From Algoriphagus sp. NG3 (GTDB taxonomy: Bacteria > Bacteroidota > Bacteroidia > Cytophagales > Cyclobacteriaceae), in contig NZ_CP139421.1 in the NCBI RefSeq assembly GCF_034119865.1, forward strand, positions 2,852,001 to 2,916,000: DNA of 64,000 nt, in the 5' to 3' direction. Every line of letters starts with the position of its first letter. The first letter of the stretch is position 1. Both the position numbers and the translations under genes were made by a program. Positions 1-8,358 of the stretch are shown here, one piece after another. The notes beneath the pieces are model-generated. The model ran no database searches and was not told where the DNA came from. It saw nothing but the letters and a program-made list of their open reading frames with translations.

Positions 1-1
1 T

Positions 2-580
2 TTCGAAGCCACAGGAGAGGCACAATGGCTGGATTTGGCAAGACCTTTGACAGACTTATGTCTGGCTGAATTTCACGATGAGACAGATGGATTCTTCTTT
101 TTTAACAACCCAAATGCTGAGAAACTCATCGCCAATAAAAAGGAGCTGTTCGACAATGTGATCCCTGCGTCTAATTCTATGATGGCAAGGAATCTTCATA
201 GGCTTTCACTTTTCACCTACGAGGAAAAATACACTGAAATAGCCTCCAAAATGCTCGGGGGAATGAAAGAATTAATTTTAAAAGAACCCGGTTTTCTTTG
301 CAACTGGGCTTCCTTATTTCTCGAAAAACTTGTCCCAACAGCAGAAATAGCAATAATTGGAACAGGAGCTTCGATAAGAGCCAAAGAATTTCATCAGAAC
401 TACACGCCCAATATAATTGTGGCGTTCTCGGAAAGTCCGACAGATAATGCCGCAATTCTTGCGGATAAAATGCCTGATATGACTGGAAATGCCTTAATTT
501 ATGTTTGCTTCGACCATGCCTGCCGCAAGCCTGTAAGTACTCATGAAGAAGCTATTTCTCAACTCCCATATTTAGCCTAA
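2..580 (+). CDS. YyaL-like thioredoxin-domain protein, C-terminal part
   Basis: The reading frame is open from base 2, so the gene begins upstream of the window; a TTG at 35 is only an internal codon. About 193 C-terminal residues are present. They resemble the end of the YyaL/DUF255 (spermatogenesis-associated protein 20) family, which joins an N-terminal thioredoxin-like domain to an (alpha/alpha)6 toroid like that of glycosidases. Visible family-like features are the segment DGFFFFNN and the final stretch YVCFDHACRKPVST before the stop. The biochemical role of the family is unclear. The stop is 5 bases before the priA start, so the two may be cotranscribed. Family call is from recalled similarity, not a search. 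Confidence 0.75.
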   Translation, partial: FEATGEAQWLDLARPLTDLCLAEFHDETDGFFFFNNPNAEKLIANKKELFDNVIPASNSMMARNLHRLSLFTYEEKYTEIASKMLGGMKELILKEPGFLCNWASLFLEKLVPTAEIAIIGTGASIRAKEFHQNYTPNIIVAFSESPTDNAAILADKMPDMTGNALIYVCFDHACRKPVSTHEEAISQLPYLA

Positions 581-585
581 GACTA

Positions 586-3105
586 TTGGAAAGCCTATTT
601 GGAGATCAAGATTTATATCCTACAGATAGCGGAAATAACTTCGCCGACATCATTCTGCCTGTTCCGATTCCGAGGATGTTCACCTACAGCATCCCCCATT
701 CCATGCATCGGGAGATTAATCTGGGTGCGCGGGTGATTGTTCAGTTTGGCAAGAAGAAGGTGCTCACAGGAATCATCGGCAAAGTACACAACAAGCCTCC
801 CCAAGCCTATCAGGCCAAACCGATTTTGGAAGTGTTGGATGATCAACCAAGCGTCAACCCGCTTCAAATCCGATTTTGGGTATGGATGGCAGAATATTAC
901 TTCTGCCACATCGGTGAGGTAATGCATGCGGCTTTGCCTTCTGGACTTCGGCTGAGCAGCGAAAGCAAGGTGCAGCTTAATCCGAATTTTGATAGAGAAG
1001 ATAGCAAGTATCCTTTGGATGATCGAGAGATCATGATTTTGGATGCGTTGGAAGACAAACCTGAACTTTCCTATGACGACTGCGAAAAGGTTCTGTCTAT
1101 CAAAAGCATCCATCCAATACTGAAGAGTTTGGTGAAAAAAGAAGCAATTCTGATTTTTGAGAAAGTCCAGGAAAAGTACACGCCTAAAGTAGAAACCAGA
1201 ATTCGATTGACTCCTGAAATTGTTGAAAGTAAAAGCGCCTTACAGGAGGTTTTCGATAGCTTGTCTAAGAGAGCAAAACAGGAATCTATTCTACTGAAAT
1301 ATTTACGGGACGTTCCCTTTCTCCAAAAACCAAAGTCCAACGAAAAAGGAGTCGCCAAAGCAACGCTGCTGGAAGAGGGTGATTCTGAGAGTTCGCTGAA
1401 TACCCTAATCAAAAACGGGATTTTTGAATCATTCAAAGTCGTGGTAAACAGACTTGCCGAAGAAGAACCCGAATCGGAGCCGGCCGTTCTTTCCACCAGT
1501 CAGCAGGCTGCTTTCGAGGAGATCAAACATCAATTTGAGAGCAAACAAACGGTGTTGCTTCATGGGGTGACAGGCAGCGGAAAGACAGAAATATATATTC
1601 AGATGGTTCGGGAAGTGTTGGACAGCGGCTCGCAGGTATTATTGCTTTTACCCGAAATCGCCCTTACCACCCAGATCGTCACTCGGCTAAAGAAAGTATT
1701 CGGAAGTCAAATGGGTGTTTATCATTCCAAGTATTCTGACAATGAGCGTGTGGAAGTCTGGAATGGAGTCTTAAGTGGAAGATTTTCCTTTGTGGTGGGA
1801 GTGCGATCCTCTATTTTCCTACCTTTTGATAGCCTAGGACTGATTATCGTAGATGAAGAGCATGAGTCAAGCTACAAGCAGTTTGATCCTGCACCTAGGT
1901 TTCAGGCACGGGACTCTGCGATTATGCTGGCTTATTTTCACCAAGCCAGAACGCTACTGGGCTCAGCCACACCATCTTTCGAATCCTATTTCAATGCCAG
2001 CCAGGGCAAATTTGGGTATGTGGAATTGACCCATCGCTTTGGTGATGCCAGCATGCCTCATTTCCATCTTGCCGATATGGCTGCAGATAAACGGAAAAAC
2101 CTACTCAAACTTGACACCACCCGGATTCTAAGAGAGAAGATTCAGGATGCACTGGCAAGGCAAGAACAAGTCTTGATTTTCCAAAACCGTAGAGGCTATT
2201 CGCCTTATATCCAATGCGAGGATTGTGGGTGGACAGGACAGTGTGTGCAGTGCGATGTCAGTCTTACCTATCACCAATTTTCCGAGGAACTCCGATGTCA
2301 TTATTGTGGGTACAAGGAAAAAGTGCCCAGCTCCTGCCCTGCCTGTGGAAGTACACAACTGACTACCATGGGCATGGGAACGGAGCGGATTGAGGAATCG
2401 CTTAGTTTACTTTTCCCAGAGGCTAGAATCGGCAGAATGGATCTGGATACGACACGGAACAAGCATGGTTATCAGCGCTTACTGGATGAGTTTGGCTCCG
2501 GAAATCTGGATATTCTCGTCGGCACACAGATGATCACCAAGGGACTGGATTTTGGAAGGGTGACCGTAGTGGGAATTTGGGATGGAGATAGAATATTAAA
2601 CTTCCCTGACTTCCGTGCCGGGGAAAGAGCCTTTCAGCAAATCACCCAAGTAGCCGGAAGAGCTGGCAGAAGAGAGGCACAAGGGCAAGTGATCGTACAA
2701 ACCAGAGATCCGGAAACCCAGATGTATGCTCAGGTGATCAAGGGAGATTACTTTGAGTTTTTCAACCATGAAATTCACGACAGAAAGAAGTTTTATTACC
2801 CACCTTTTGTGAAATTGGTAAAAATCACCACCCGCCATGCGGATTATAAAGTCGCAGAAAAAGCGGCACTAAATCTTCATCACGGCATGGCAGAGATACC
2901 CATTAAAAAGATCGTGCTTGGCCCGGAAAAGGGTATTATTGCCAGAATCAAGAATCAATACCAATTTGAAAGTTTGATCAAACTTGATCGATCAGGGAAT
3001 ACTCCTGTGGTGTTTAAAGAACACCTTTGGAAAATCACAGAGGAACTGAAATCCAGACCCGAGTTCCGCTCGGTGAGGTTTGTGGTGGATGTGGATCCTT
3101 CGTAA
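586..3105 (+). CDS. priA: Primosomal protein N' (replication restart helicase PriA)
   Basis: Superfamily 2 DNA helicase that recognises stalled forks and reloads the replisome. At 839 residues it is slightly longer than E. coli PriA (732). The N-terminal 3'BD-like region (about 20-120) is followed by a helicase core with Walker A GVTGSGKT (327-334), DEEH box (423-426) and GSATPS (459-464). A zinc-binding module has eight cysteines at 544, 547, 553, 556, 571, 574, 584 and 587. The C-terminal helicase lobe contains a GTQMITKGLDF motif and QVAGRAGR. The start taken is TTG, 5 bases after the preceding stop; no closer in-frame ATG precedes the conserved region. The motif set is complete, so the gene looks functional. 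Confidence 0.97.
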   Translation: MESLFGDQDLYPTDSGNNFADIILPVPIPRMFTYSIPHSMHREINLGARVIVQFGKKKVLTGIIGKVHNKPPQAYQAKPILEVLDDQPSVNPLQIRFWVWMAEYYFCHIGEVMHAALPSGLRLSSESKVQLNPNFDREDSKYPLDDREIMILDALEDKPELSYDDCEKVLSIKSIHPILKSLVKKEAILIFEKVQEKYTPKVETRIRLTPEIVESKSALQEVFDSLSKRAKQESILLKYLRDVPFLQKPKSNEKGVAKATLLEEGDSESSLNTLIKNGIFESFKVVVNRLAEEEPESEPAVLSTSQQAAFEEIKHQFESKQTVLLHGVTGSGKTEIYIQMVREVLDSGSQVLLLLPEIALTTQIVTRLKKVFGSQMGVYHSKYSDNERVEVWNGVLSGRFSFVVGVRSSIFLPFDSLGLIIVDEEHESSYKQFDPAPRFQARDSAIMLAYFHQARTLLGSATPSFESYFNASQGKFGYVELTHRFGDASMPHFHLADMAADKRKNLLKLDTTRILREKIQDALARQEQVLIFQNRRGYSPYIQCEDCGWTGQCVQCDVSLTYHQFSEELRCHYCGYKEKVPSSCPACGSTQLTTMGMGTERIEESLSLLFPEARIGRMDLDTTRNKHGYQRLLDEFGSGNLDILVGTQMITKGLDFGRVTVVGIWDGDRILNFPDFRAGERAFQQITQVAGRAGRREAQGQVIVQTRDPETQMYAQVIKGDYFEFFNHEIHDRKKFYYPPFVKLVKITTRHADYKVAEKAALNLHHGMAEIPIKKIVLGPEKGIIARIKNQYQFESLIKLDRSGNTPVVFKEHLWKITEELKSRPEFRSVRFVVDVDPS

Positions 3106-3246
3106 ATTAAAGATTGGAAGAACTTGTCCGCCGGGGCGGATTGCAAGATTGGAAAATTGAGACACTAACCTTATCTATTGAAAATCAATTCATTAAATCA
3201 CATCTTACACGAAAACTAAAGGAAATGAAGGATCTCTGTGTTGGCA

Positions 3247-3318
3247 CGTCATTGCGAGGAGGTACGACGAAGCAATCTTATTATTTGAATTGGGATTGCT
3301 TCGTGCCTCGCAATGACG
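3247..3318. repeat. Palindromic intergenic repeat, copy A (CGTCATTGCGAGG family)
   Basis: Perfect 13-base terminal inverted repeats, CGTCATTGCGAGG (3247-3259) and CCTCGCAATGACG (3306-3318), enclose a second inverted repeat (ACGAAGCAATC and GATTGCTTCGT). The whole unit can fold into one long hairpin. Repeats with this core are common between genes in Bacteroidota. A second copy is at 4331-4425, so the toxin-antitoxin pair lies between two copies in the same orientation. Confidence 0.9.
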
Positions 3319-3464
3319 ACCCCACAAAACACTGTATTACAACAGAAAACTAAACACAATCTCACTGCCACCACACTTTAATGGTACTAATCTTCCAGCA
3401 TAACAGAAGTATAAGGCTTGAAAATTAAGTTTGTATTTCAATAAGCTAAAAACATAGCTTAAAT

Positions 3465-3496
3465 TTATGCGTATAATCACTTAATCATGCGCATAA
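3465..3496. promoter_or_regulatory. Probable autoregulatory operator of the toxin-antitoxin pair
   Basis: TTATGCGTAT (3465-3474) and ATGCGCATAA (3487-3496) form an inverted repeat with one mismatch over 10 bases. The two TATGCG cores are about 20 bases (two helical turns) apart. The second arm ends 1 base before the antitoxin ATG. RHH antitoxins normally bind such sites and repress their own operon. Operator function is inferred from position and symmetry. Confidence 0.6.
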
Positions 3497-3497
3497 A

Positions 3498-3770
3498 ATG
3501 AAAAAGAGACTTAACCTTACCATTGAAGAAAATCTGTTGGATAAAATCAAAACCTACGCAGATCAAAATGACACAAGTATTTCTAGCTTGGTAGAAGAGC
3601 ATTTTGAAACTTTGGTGAAACCCAAACCCAAATTAAAAAATGGGATGAGCTTGGTGGAATACATGAAATCATTGCCGAAATCAAAGGTGGAGTATCCTGA
3701 AGATTACGACTGGAAAGAGGAGTATTATAAAGCCAAAGCGAAAAAAATGGGCTATGAAGATCTTCTTTGA
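3498..3770 (+). CDS. Antitoxin, DUF6364-like ribbon-helix-helix protein
   Basis: A 90-residue protein whose N-terminus (KKRLNLTIEENLLDKIK, then SISSLVEEH) matches the short beta-strand plus two-helix pattern of ribbon-helix-helix DNA-binding antitoxins of the DUF6364 type. The charged C-terminal half, rich in Lys and Tyr, is the usual toxin-binding tail. The coding region overlaps the downstream PIN toxin by 17 bases, which indicates coupled translation. It probably neutralises the toxin and represses the operon through the inverted repeat immediately upstream. Confidence 0.85.
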   Translation: MKKRLNLTIEENLLDKIKTYADQNDTSISSLVEEHFETLVKPKPKLKNGMSLVEYMKSLPKSKVEYPEDYDWKEEYYKAKAKKMGYEDLL

Positions 3771-4173
3771 TGTAAATATCCTTCTTGATTTTTTTTTGGA
3801 AAGAAGCCCAAAGCAAGATTTAATAAATTCAATTTTTGAAAAATTGGATAGAAATCAAATTCAAGGTTATGTCACCATCTCAGTTATTCAAACTTGTGCT
3901 TATTATCTCAAACAGGCAAAAGATCTTACTGTTTGCAAAGAAATAATAGGTGTGATTTGCGAGAAATTTACGCTTGTTGAAGGAGATCAAAATTCCATTA
4001 TTTCTGCAATTCAATCCACCCACACGGATATAGAAGATTCCATCCATTATTTTATTTGTCTTGATCACCATATGGATGCAATAGTAACCTCAGACCGCGA
4101 TTTTCTCAAACTCTCAAAACCTTATTTACAAGTGATAACTCCAGAGGAGCTGATAGAAAGTCTTTCAAAATAA
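3754..4173 (+). CDS. PIN-domain toxin (VapC-like ribonuclease)
   Basis: A 139-residue single PIN domain. Candidate metal-binding acidic residues are Asp6 (KIFFDVN), the TDIED cluster at 91-95, and Asp114/Asp116 in TSDRDF; this is the three-part acidic pattern of VapC-type endoribonucleases. Such toxins cleave RNA, often tRNA or rRNA, when freed from the antitoxin. The first 17 bases overlap the antitoxin gene. The next 280 bases hold a palindromic repeat and no gene. The target RNA cannot be predicted from sequence. Confidence 0.88.
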   Translation: MKIFFDVNILLDFFLERSPKQDLINSIFEKLDRNQIQGYVTISVIQTCAYYLKQAKDLTVCKEIIGVICEKFTLVEGDQNSIISAIQSTHTDIEDSIHYFICLDHHMDAIVTSDRDFLKLSKPYLQVITPEELIESLSK

Positions 4174-4330
4174 ACAGTCACTATAACAGCCTTTCTTAAG
4201 GGATACTCTTTAATCAGCCCTTCTGCAGGTATCTTGAGGAGATGGCTAAATTTCCTGATCATCGTTAAAAAAACAGGATTACAGCGCTTCACTCGAAATG
4301 ACGGAAACAAACTCTATCTCTGGGTTGAAA

Positions 4331-4425
4331 CCGTCATTGCGAGGAGGAACGACGAAGCAATCTCAATATTTGAATTGGGATTGCTTTCCCGATCCATCGG
4401 GACAGGCTGTGCCTCGCAATGACGG
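4331..4425. repeat. Palindromic intergenic repeat, copy B (CGTCATTGCGAGG family)
   Basis: Same terminal arms as copy A (CGTCATTGCGAGG at 4332-4344; CCTCGCAATGACG at 4412-4424). The right half carries an extra segment of about 20 bases that itself contains a small hairpin, CCCGATCCATCGGG. It lies between the PIN toxin and the end of aguA. Apart from this repeat, the space 4174-4455 shows nothing coding. Confidence 0.9.
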
Positions 4426-4455
4426 TAACACAGAATCTTTACGGCACACTTTTCA

Positions 4456-5529
4456 CTAAACCGCAGGCTCCTGCTGGCTCAGGCAATGAAAACTACCCAA
4501 TCCCCAGATAATGTCAGTAGAGTCAACCCCAACGACCTTTCTATCCGGAAAGCAATCTGTAATAATATCCAATGCTACCTGATCATTCTCATCCCGGAAA
4601 GTAGGCACCACCACTGCGTGATTTGATATATAGAAGTTGGCATAGGAAGCCGGAAGTCGCTGATCATCCCAGATAACAGGAGCAGGCATAGGCAATTCTA
4701 CCACATTGAGTTGTTTGCCATCAGCCAACCTCATTTTATGAAGTCGCTCCAAATTCTCCTGAAGTAAGGTAAAATTCTCATCGGCTCTGTTTTTTTCCAC
4801 GGCGGTCACCACTGTATCTTCATTGACAAAGCGTGTGATATCATCAATATGACCATCGGTATCATCACCGACAATCCCATCTCCTACCCAGAGAACTTGC
4901 TTCACCCCATAATAATCCTGCAGATATCGCTCAATCTCATCTTGCCTCAGGTGTGGATTTCGGTTCTCATTTAGCAAGCATGCTTCAGAGGTCAACAGCG
5001 TACCTTTTCCATTAAATTCCACTGCCCCACCTTCCATCACTATTCCGGGCTTGAAGCAAGGAATCCCCAACTCCTCAGCAATTTTGATCGGAATCTGGTT
5101 GTCCAGATTGTGGGGAGGATATTTTTCTCCCCAGGCGTTGTAATTCCATTTTACCAACACTTTCTTCACCTCCACATCGGGGTTGATCAGGAAAGCAGGA
5201 CCATGGTCACGGCACCAAGCGTCATTTGTCGGAAAAAAGTGAAATCGTATGTTCGACAAGTTTACACCGGCATTTTCCAAATGGGATAAAGCAAAATCCT
5301 TCATGGCCTGATCTGCCACGTTGATATTGACGATTTCACCTAATGCCACGTACTTGATAAACTCGGAATATGGAGCAAAGATGGTCTCCAGTTTCCCTGG
5401 CCAAGAACCTTCCTTATGCGGCCAGCTCAACCAAGTAGCTGTATGCGGCGCAAATTCTGCAGGAAAATAATATCCCAACTCAGCGGGAGTTTTAGTCCCC
5501 GAATTGGCAAGTGCAAAGATATCTGTCAT
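4456..5529 (-). CDS. aguA: Agmatine deiminase
   Basis: Converts agmatine to N-carbamoylputrescine and ammonia, the first step of the agmatine route to putrescine. At 357 residues it matches the peptidyl-arginine deiminase-like (PF04371) family. Visible signatures are the TNDAWCRDHGP segment, the VMEGGAVEFNG segment, the GDDTDGHIDD segment with acidic and His residues of the active site, and the catalytic Cys349 in GSFHCLSQQEPA near the C-terminus. The ATG start is 6 bases downstream of the aguB stop on the same strand, so aguB-aguA form an operon with consecutive pathway steps. No arginine decarboxylase is in the window. Confidence 0.96.
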   Translation of the reverse strand: MTDIFALANSGTKTPAELGYYFPAEFAPHTATWLSWPHKEGSWPGKLETIFAPYSEFIKYVALGEIVNINVADQAMKDFALSHLENAGVNLSNIRFHFFPTNDAWCRDHGPAFLINPDVEVKKVLVKWNYNAWGEKYPPHNLDNQIPIKIAEELGIPCFKPGIVMEGGAVEFNGKGTLLTSEACLLNENRNPHLRQDEIERYLQDYYGVKQVLWVGDGIVGDDTDGHIDDITRFVNEDTVVTAVEKNRADENFTLLQENLERLHKMRLADGKQLNVVELPMPAPVIWDDQRLPASYANFYISNHAVVVPTFRDENDQVALDIITDCFPDRKVVGVDSTDIIWGLGSFHCLSQQEPAV

Positions 5530-5535
5530 GAATGG

Positions 5536-6411
5536 CTATTCTTCGTCTAGGAATCTTTTGGTTATCGGCTGATAGGAATCTATTCGACGATCCCTTAAGA
5601 ATGGCCAGTGGGTACGATACTGGTCAGATTTGGTAAAATCTAGTTCCTCCACATGGATTTGCTCCTCATCATGGCTTGCTTTGAAGATCACTCGACCAAA
5701 AGGATTAGCTACAAAAGAACCTCCCCAGAACTTCATATCCCCTTCGTTACCACAACGGTTCACAGACACTACCGGAATACCGTTTGCCACCGCATGAGAT
5801 CGCTGTATGGTTTGCCAAGCGCCGTATTGCTCGTCATTGACATCAGGTGCCTGATCCTTATGCCAGCCTATAGCCGTCGGGTAAACAAGGAAGTCAGCTC
5901 CTTTTAGCGCAGTGATTCTCGCAGCTTCCGGATACCACTGATCCCAGCAGATCAACACACCGATTTTCCCGAATTTTGTCGGGAAAACTTTATACCCCAA
6001 ATCTCCCGGAGTAAAGTAAAATTTCTCAAAATAACCGGGATCATCCGGAATATGCATTTTTCTGTATTTGCCCAAATAAGCTCCATCTGCATCCAAAACT
6101 GCCGTAGTATTGTGATAAAGTCCCTCCGCCCTTTTCTCAAAAAGAGAAGCGACGATCACCACTCCCAGTTCCTTGGCGAGATCGCCAAGTGTGTCGGTAG
6201 ACGGACCGGGAATCGCTTCGGCAAGTTTGAAGTTCTCATAATCCTCCACATCACAAAAATATAAGGAGCGAAAAAGCTCCTGAAGCACCACTACTTGAGC
6301 GCCTTTTGCCGCAGCTTCACGCACGCCTGCGATGGTTTTGGTCATATTTTCGGCCACATCCGGAGAGCAACTCAGCTGGACTAAGCCTACTTTTACAGTT
6401 TTATTTGCCAC
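5536..6411 (-). CDS. aguB: N-carbamoylputrescine amidase
   Basis: Nitrilase-superfamily enzyme that hydrolyses N-carbamoylputrescine to putrescine, CO2 and ammonia. The 291-residue length is typical. The Glu-Lys-Cys triad is visible as Glu45 (LQELF), Lys118 (YRKMHIPD) and Cys155 (LICWDQWYPEA). It is the first gene of the aguB-aguA pair, with 6 bases between the two, so the operon carries out the last two steps of arginine-derived putrescine synthesis. Confidence 0.96.
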   Translation of the reverse strand: MANKTVKVGLVQLSCSPDVAENMTKTIAGVREAAAKGAQVVVLQELFRSLYFCDVEDYENFKLAEAIPGPSTDTLGDLAKELGVVIVASLFEKRAEGLYHNTTAVLDADGAYLGKYRKMHIPDDPGYFEKFYFTPGDLGYKVFPTKFGKIGVLICWDQWYPEAARITALKGADFLVYPTAIGWHKDQAPDVNDEQYGAWQTIQRSHAVANGIPVVSVNRCGNEGDMKFWGGSFVANPFGRVIFKASHDEEQIHVEELDFTKSDQYRTHWPFLRDRRIDSYQPITKRFLDEE

Positions 6412-6570
6412 AATAGATCATTTTAATGAATGAGACGTAAAGATACTTTTGCCCGTCGCCAATCCCAAATGAGAATTTTGAAATTCACAAAAGAGCAATT
6501 TAGAGGGCAAGGATCAGAATAACTGAAAGCAGATGGAAATGATTCAGATAGTTAAATGTCAATGTAATTA

Positions 6571-6732
6571 TCCGCAATGATGCCAGTAACTATATTCTCT
6601 TTGCTTTACTGGACCGAAGACCGAAGATGCCTGCCAGCCGGCGGGATTGACCTAAGCACCTTGACGCTAGGGTTTTCCGAATCCTATGATGCCTTTATCG
6701 TTTTGCAGGCAGAAAAGCGGATATACCTAATG
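6571..6732. repeat. Dispersed repeat, interrupted copy
   Basis: It shares ATGATGCCAGTA near its left end and a 17-base exact match (GCAGAAAAGCGGATATA, 6709-6725) near its right end with 12672-12740. Here the two shared parts are about 90 bases further apart than at the second site, as if extra DNA had been inserted or the other copy had lost it. The nature of the ancestral sequence is unknown. Confidence 0.5.
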
Positions 6733-6759
6733 GCAAATTAAAGAATACTCGAAAAGAAG

Positions 6760-6870
6760 ATGATTGAAAAAATAATCCGGTTGCACCATGAAGACATCAA
6801 CTGCAACTTTGGCTTTTACACCAATCTATGGGACCGCCTATTTGGCACCTACCAAACCCCAAGAGGTTAG
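6760..6870 (+). pseudogene. C-terminal remnant of a fatty acid hydroxylase / sterol desaturase
   Basis: A 36-codon reading frame reads LHHEDINCNFGFYTNLWDR and then LFGTYQTPRG before TAG. This matches the conserved end of the fatty acid hydroxylase superfamily (PF04116), where a His-containing segment is followed by NYGx5WDxLFGT. The preceding 200 or more residues with the other His boxes and membrane helices are missing, so this is a remnant and not a functional enzyme. Confidence 0.7.
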
Positions 6871-7005
6871 GCGAAATTTAAAAGTGGTGGAATTTGACTA
6901 CTTGTAAGTGCAGGCAGGTTTGCGAAGTTTTGTACTAAACCTTTCAGAGTGGGTCGAAAAACACAATCTCTTGAAATGAAGAAATAACAACTTGTTTCAG
7001 ATTAC

Positions 7006-7467
7006 TCATTTGTTGAATCCCTCCATTGCCGTCAAGGTAGCCACCCAAATAATTACACAGGAGATAAATATTCCGATAGCATTTGCAAAAAACGCCTTTT
7101 TCCTATCCAGACCAAAAAGATAACCCGCTATAGAACCGACATACACACCCGTCCCTGGAAAAGGCATAGCTACAAAAATCATGAGTCCCCAGAAACCATA
7201 TTTCTTTACGTTTTTCCCGGCACCTGCCTTCGCTCTTCGGCCTATAAAAATCGCAACTTTCTTATAATAGTACCATTTCAAAAAGTACCGGTTGATTACA
7301 TCAAAAAAGAAATTCATCAGAGGAAAGACCAATAAATTGGCCAAAAAACAACCAAGGAACGTCAGGTAAATATTCACACCATTCAGCAGACCATAAGGAA
7401 TTCCAACTTTAGCCTCTCCAAACGGGGAAATGCTCCAAAGCATTGCGGTAAGTAAATCTAATAACAT
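7006..7467 (-). CDS. Small multidrug export family membrane protein
   Basis: A 153-residue integral membrane protein with about four hydrophobic segments. It matches the small multidrug export family (PF06695/COG2426). Visible signatures are the N-terminal ISPFGEAKVGIPYGL segment and MPFPGTGVYVGSIAGYLFGL in the second half, which recall the SNARE-associated/DedA type of Gly- and Pro-rich loops. The family name reflects early annotation; transport activity is not well proven. A probable -7 box (TACTTTTG on the minus strand) at 7488-7495 supports the ATG at 7467. Confidence 0.85.
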   Translation of the reverse strand: MLLDLLTAMLWSISPFGEAKVGIPYGLLNGVNIYLTFLGCFLANLLVFPLMNFFFDVINRYFLKWYYYKKVAIFIGRRAKAGAGKNVKKYGFWGLMIFVAMPFPGTGVYVGSIAGYLFGLDRKKAFFANAIGIFISCVIIWVATLTAMEGFNK

Positions 7468-7759
7468 TCAGTAATCATTGAATGCGGCAAAAGTAATCAG
7501 TTTCGGATTGTAAATGATGCTATTTTTTAGTAATTATTTAAACAGGCCTATAATCCGGAATCTGTAGTTCAACTCATAATTAATTATCCATTGGATATCC
7601 TCCGTTCTCTCATTCATATGCTCAAAAAAATGATATCTGATCTGGAAATCCCAAGTGAAAAGATGCTTTTTCTAACCACGAACTGAAGTCTGCCAAATCA
7701 TTCTACACCGCAATCCGTACTAGGTATGCAGTCTTGATCTTTTTACTTTATATCTTAGA
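7468..7759. other. Intergenic region without a supported gene
   Basis: Apart from the -7 box at 7488-7495, nothing is identified. A stop-free stretch of about 45 codons ends near 7686 (…FLTTN then TGA) but has no good start and no recognised family, so it is not called. Confidence 0.4.
7488..7495 (-). promoter_or_regulatory. -7 promoter box (TAnnTTTG)
   Basis: On the minus strand the sequence reads TACTTTTG, matching the Bacteroidota -7 consensus. It lies 20 bases upstream of the ATG at 7467, leaving a short leader. Confidence 0.5.
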
Positions 7760-8242
7760 ATGTTTTCAAAAATCCAAAAAACCAACTTTCCTCCAGCCGA
7801 ACCGATATTTCTATGGGATGGGAATTGCGGTTTTTGTAAATACTGGATAATCGTCTGGAAGAGCAACACGGAAGGATTGACCTATAAAACTTTCCAGGAA
7901 GTAGGATCCGAATTCCCTGACATCCCCATCAAAGAGTTTAAAAAAGCTTCTAGGTTGATCGAAACAGATGGCTCTGTTTTTAGCGGACCGGATTCTGCTT
8001 ATAGGACTTTCTGGTATTTCCCAAAACCCCAAAAAAAATGGCATCGTTGGTATCAAAAGTCTGGGTTCTTTCAGTCTATAAGTGATCACAGCTACAATTG
8101 GATTGCGAAAAACCGCCCCTTGATGATGAGGCTTACAAAAGCATTTTGGGGTAAAAATCCAATACGTCGTAAACCTTATTGGCTGTTGTGGCTGGGTTGC
8201 ATCCTAGCACTTGTAGGAATATTCATTTACATTATCCACTGA
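7760..8242 (+). CDS. DCC-family thiol-disulfide oxidoreductase-like protein
   Basis: A 160-residue protein of the DCC family (DUF393, PF04134), named for an N-terminal DxxCxxC motif, seen here as D20-G-N-C23-G-F-C26. A hydrophobic segment close to the C-terminus (about residues 140-158, LLWLGCILALVGIFIYII) suggests membrane anchoring, with the thioredoxin-like domain probably facing the cytoplasm. The family is presumed to be redox-active but its substrates are unknown. Confidence 0.85.
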   Translation: MFSKIQKTNFPPAEPIFLWDGNCGFCKYWIIVWKSNTEGLTYKTFQEVGSEFPDIPIKEFKKASRLIETDGSVFSGPDSAYRTFWYFPKPQKKWHRWYQKSGFFQSISDHSYNWIAKNRPLMMRLTKAFWGKNPIRRKPYWLLWLGCILALVGIFIYIIH

Positions 8243-8358
8243 GGAAAAGGAATTAATGGAAATTGTTTAAAATAGTTTTGAAAAAAAGTGGGAATCCAAA
8301 CCACAGAAGTTAGTTATCAACAATATTTAAAATCTTATGAAACTGAAAATCCATCCTG

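Larger units (their letters stand above)
3106..3497. other. Repeat-rich intergenic region
   Basis: No credible gene is present. The region holds a perfect palindrome at 3127-3140 (TCCGCCGGGGCGGA), the phrase AGATTGGAA repeated around 3112 and 3147, one copy of the CGTCATTGCGAGG palindromic repeat (3247-3318), and the toxin-antitoxin operator just before 3498. A 79-codon reading frame across it is caused by the repeat. Confidence 0.7.
6412..7005. other. Decayed intergenic region
   Basis: It holds the interrupted copy of a dispersed repeat (6571-6732), a short GACCGAAGACCGAAG phrase also seen near 61820, and the tail of a fatty acid hydroxylase gene (6760-6870). The rest, 6871-7005, shows no feature. 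Confidence 0.6.

Noticed and set aside
613..1113. 166-codon frame antisense to priA
   Set aside because: Lies entirely inside priA on the opposite strand and has no recognised domain.
3114..3353. 79-codon frame between priA and the antitoxin gene
   Set aside because: It runs through the CGTCATTGCGAGG palindromic repeat and has no protein-like signature.
7590..7686. Stop-free stretch near 7600 ending FLTTN
   Set aside because: No plausible start and no recognised family; too short to support.
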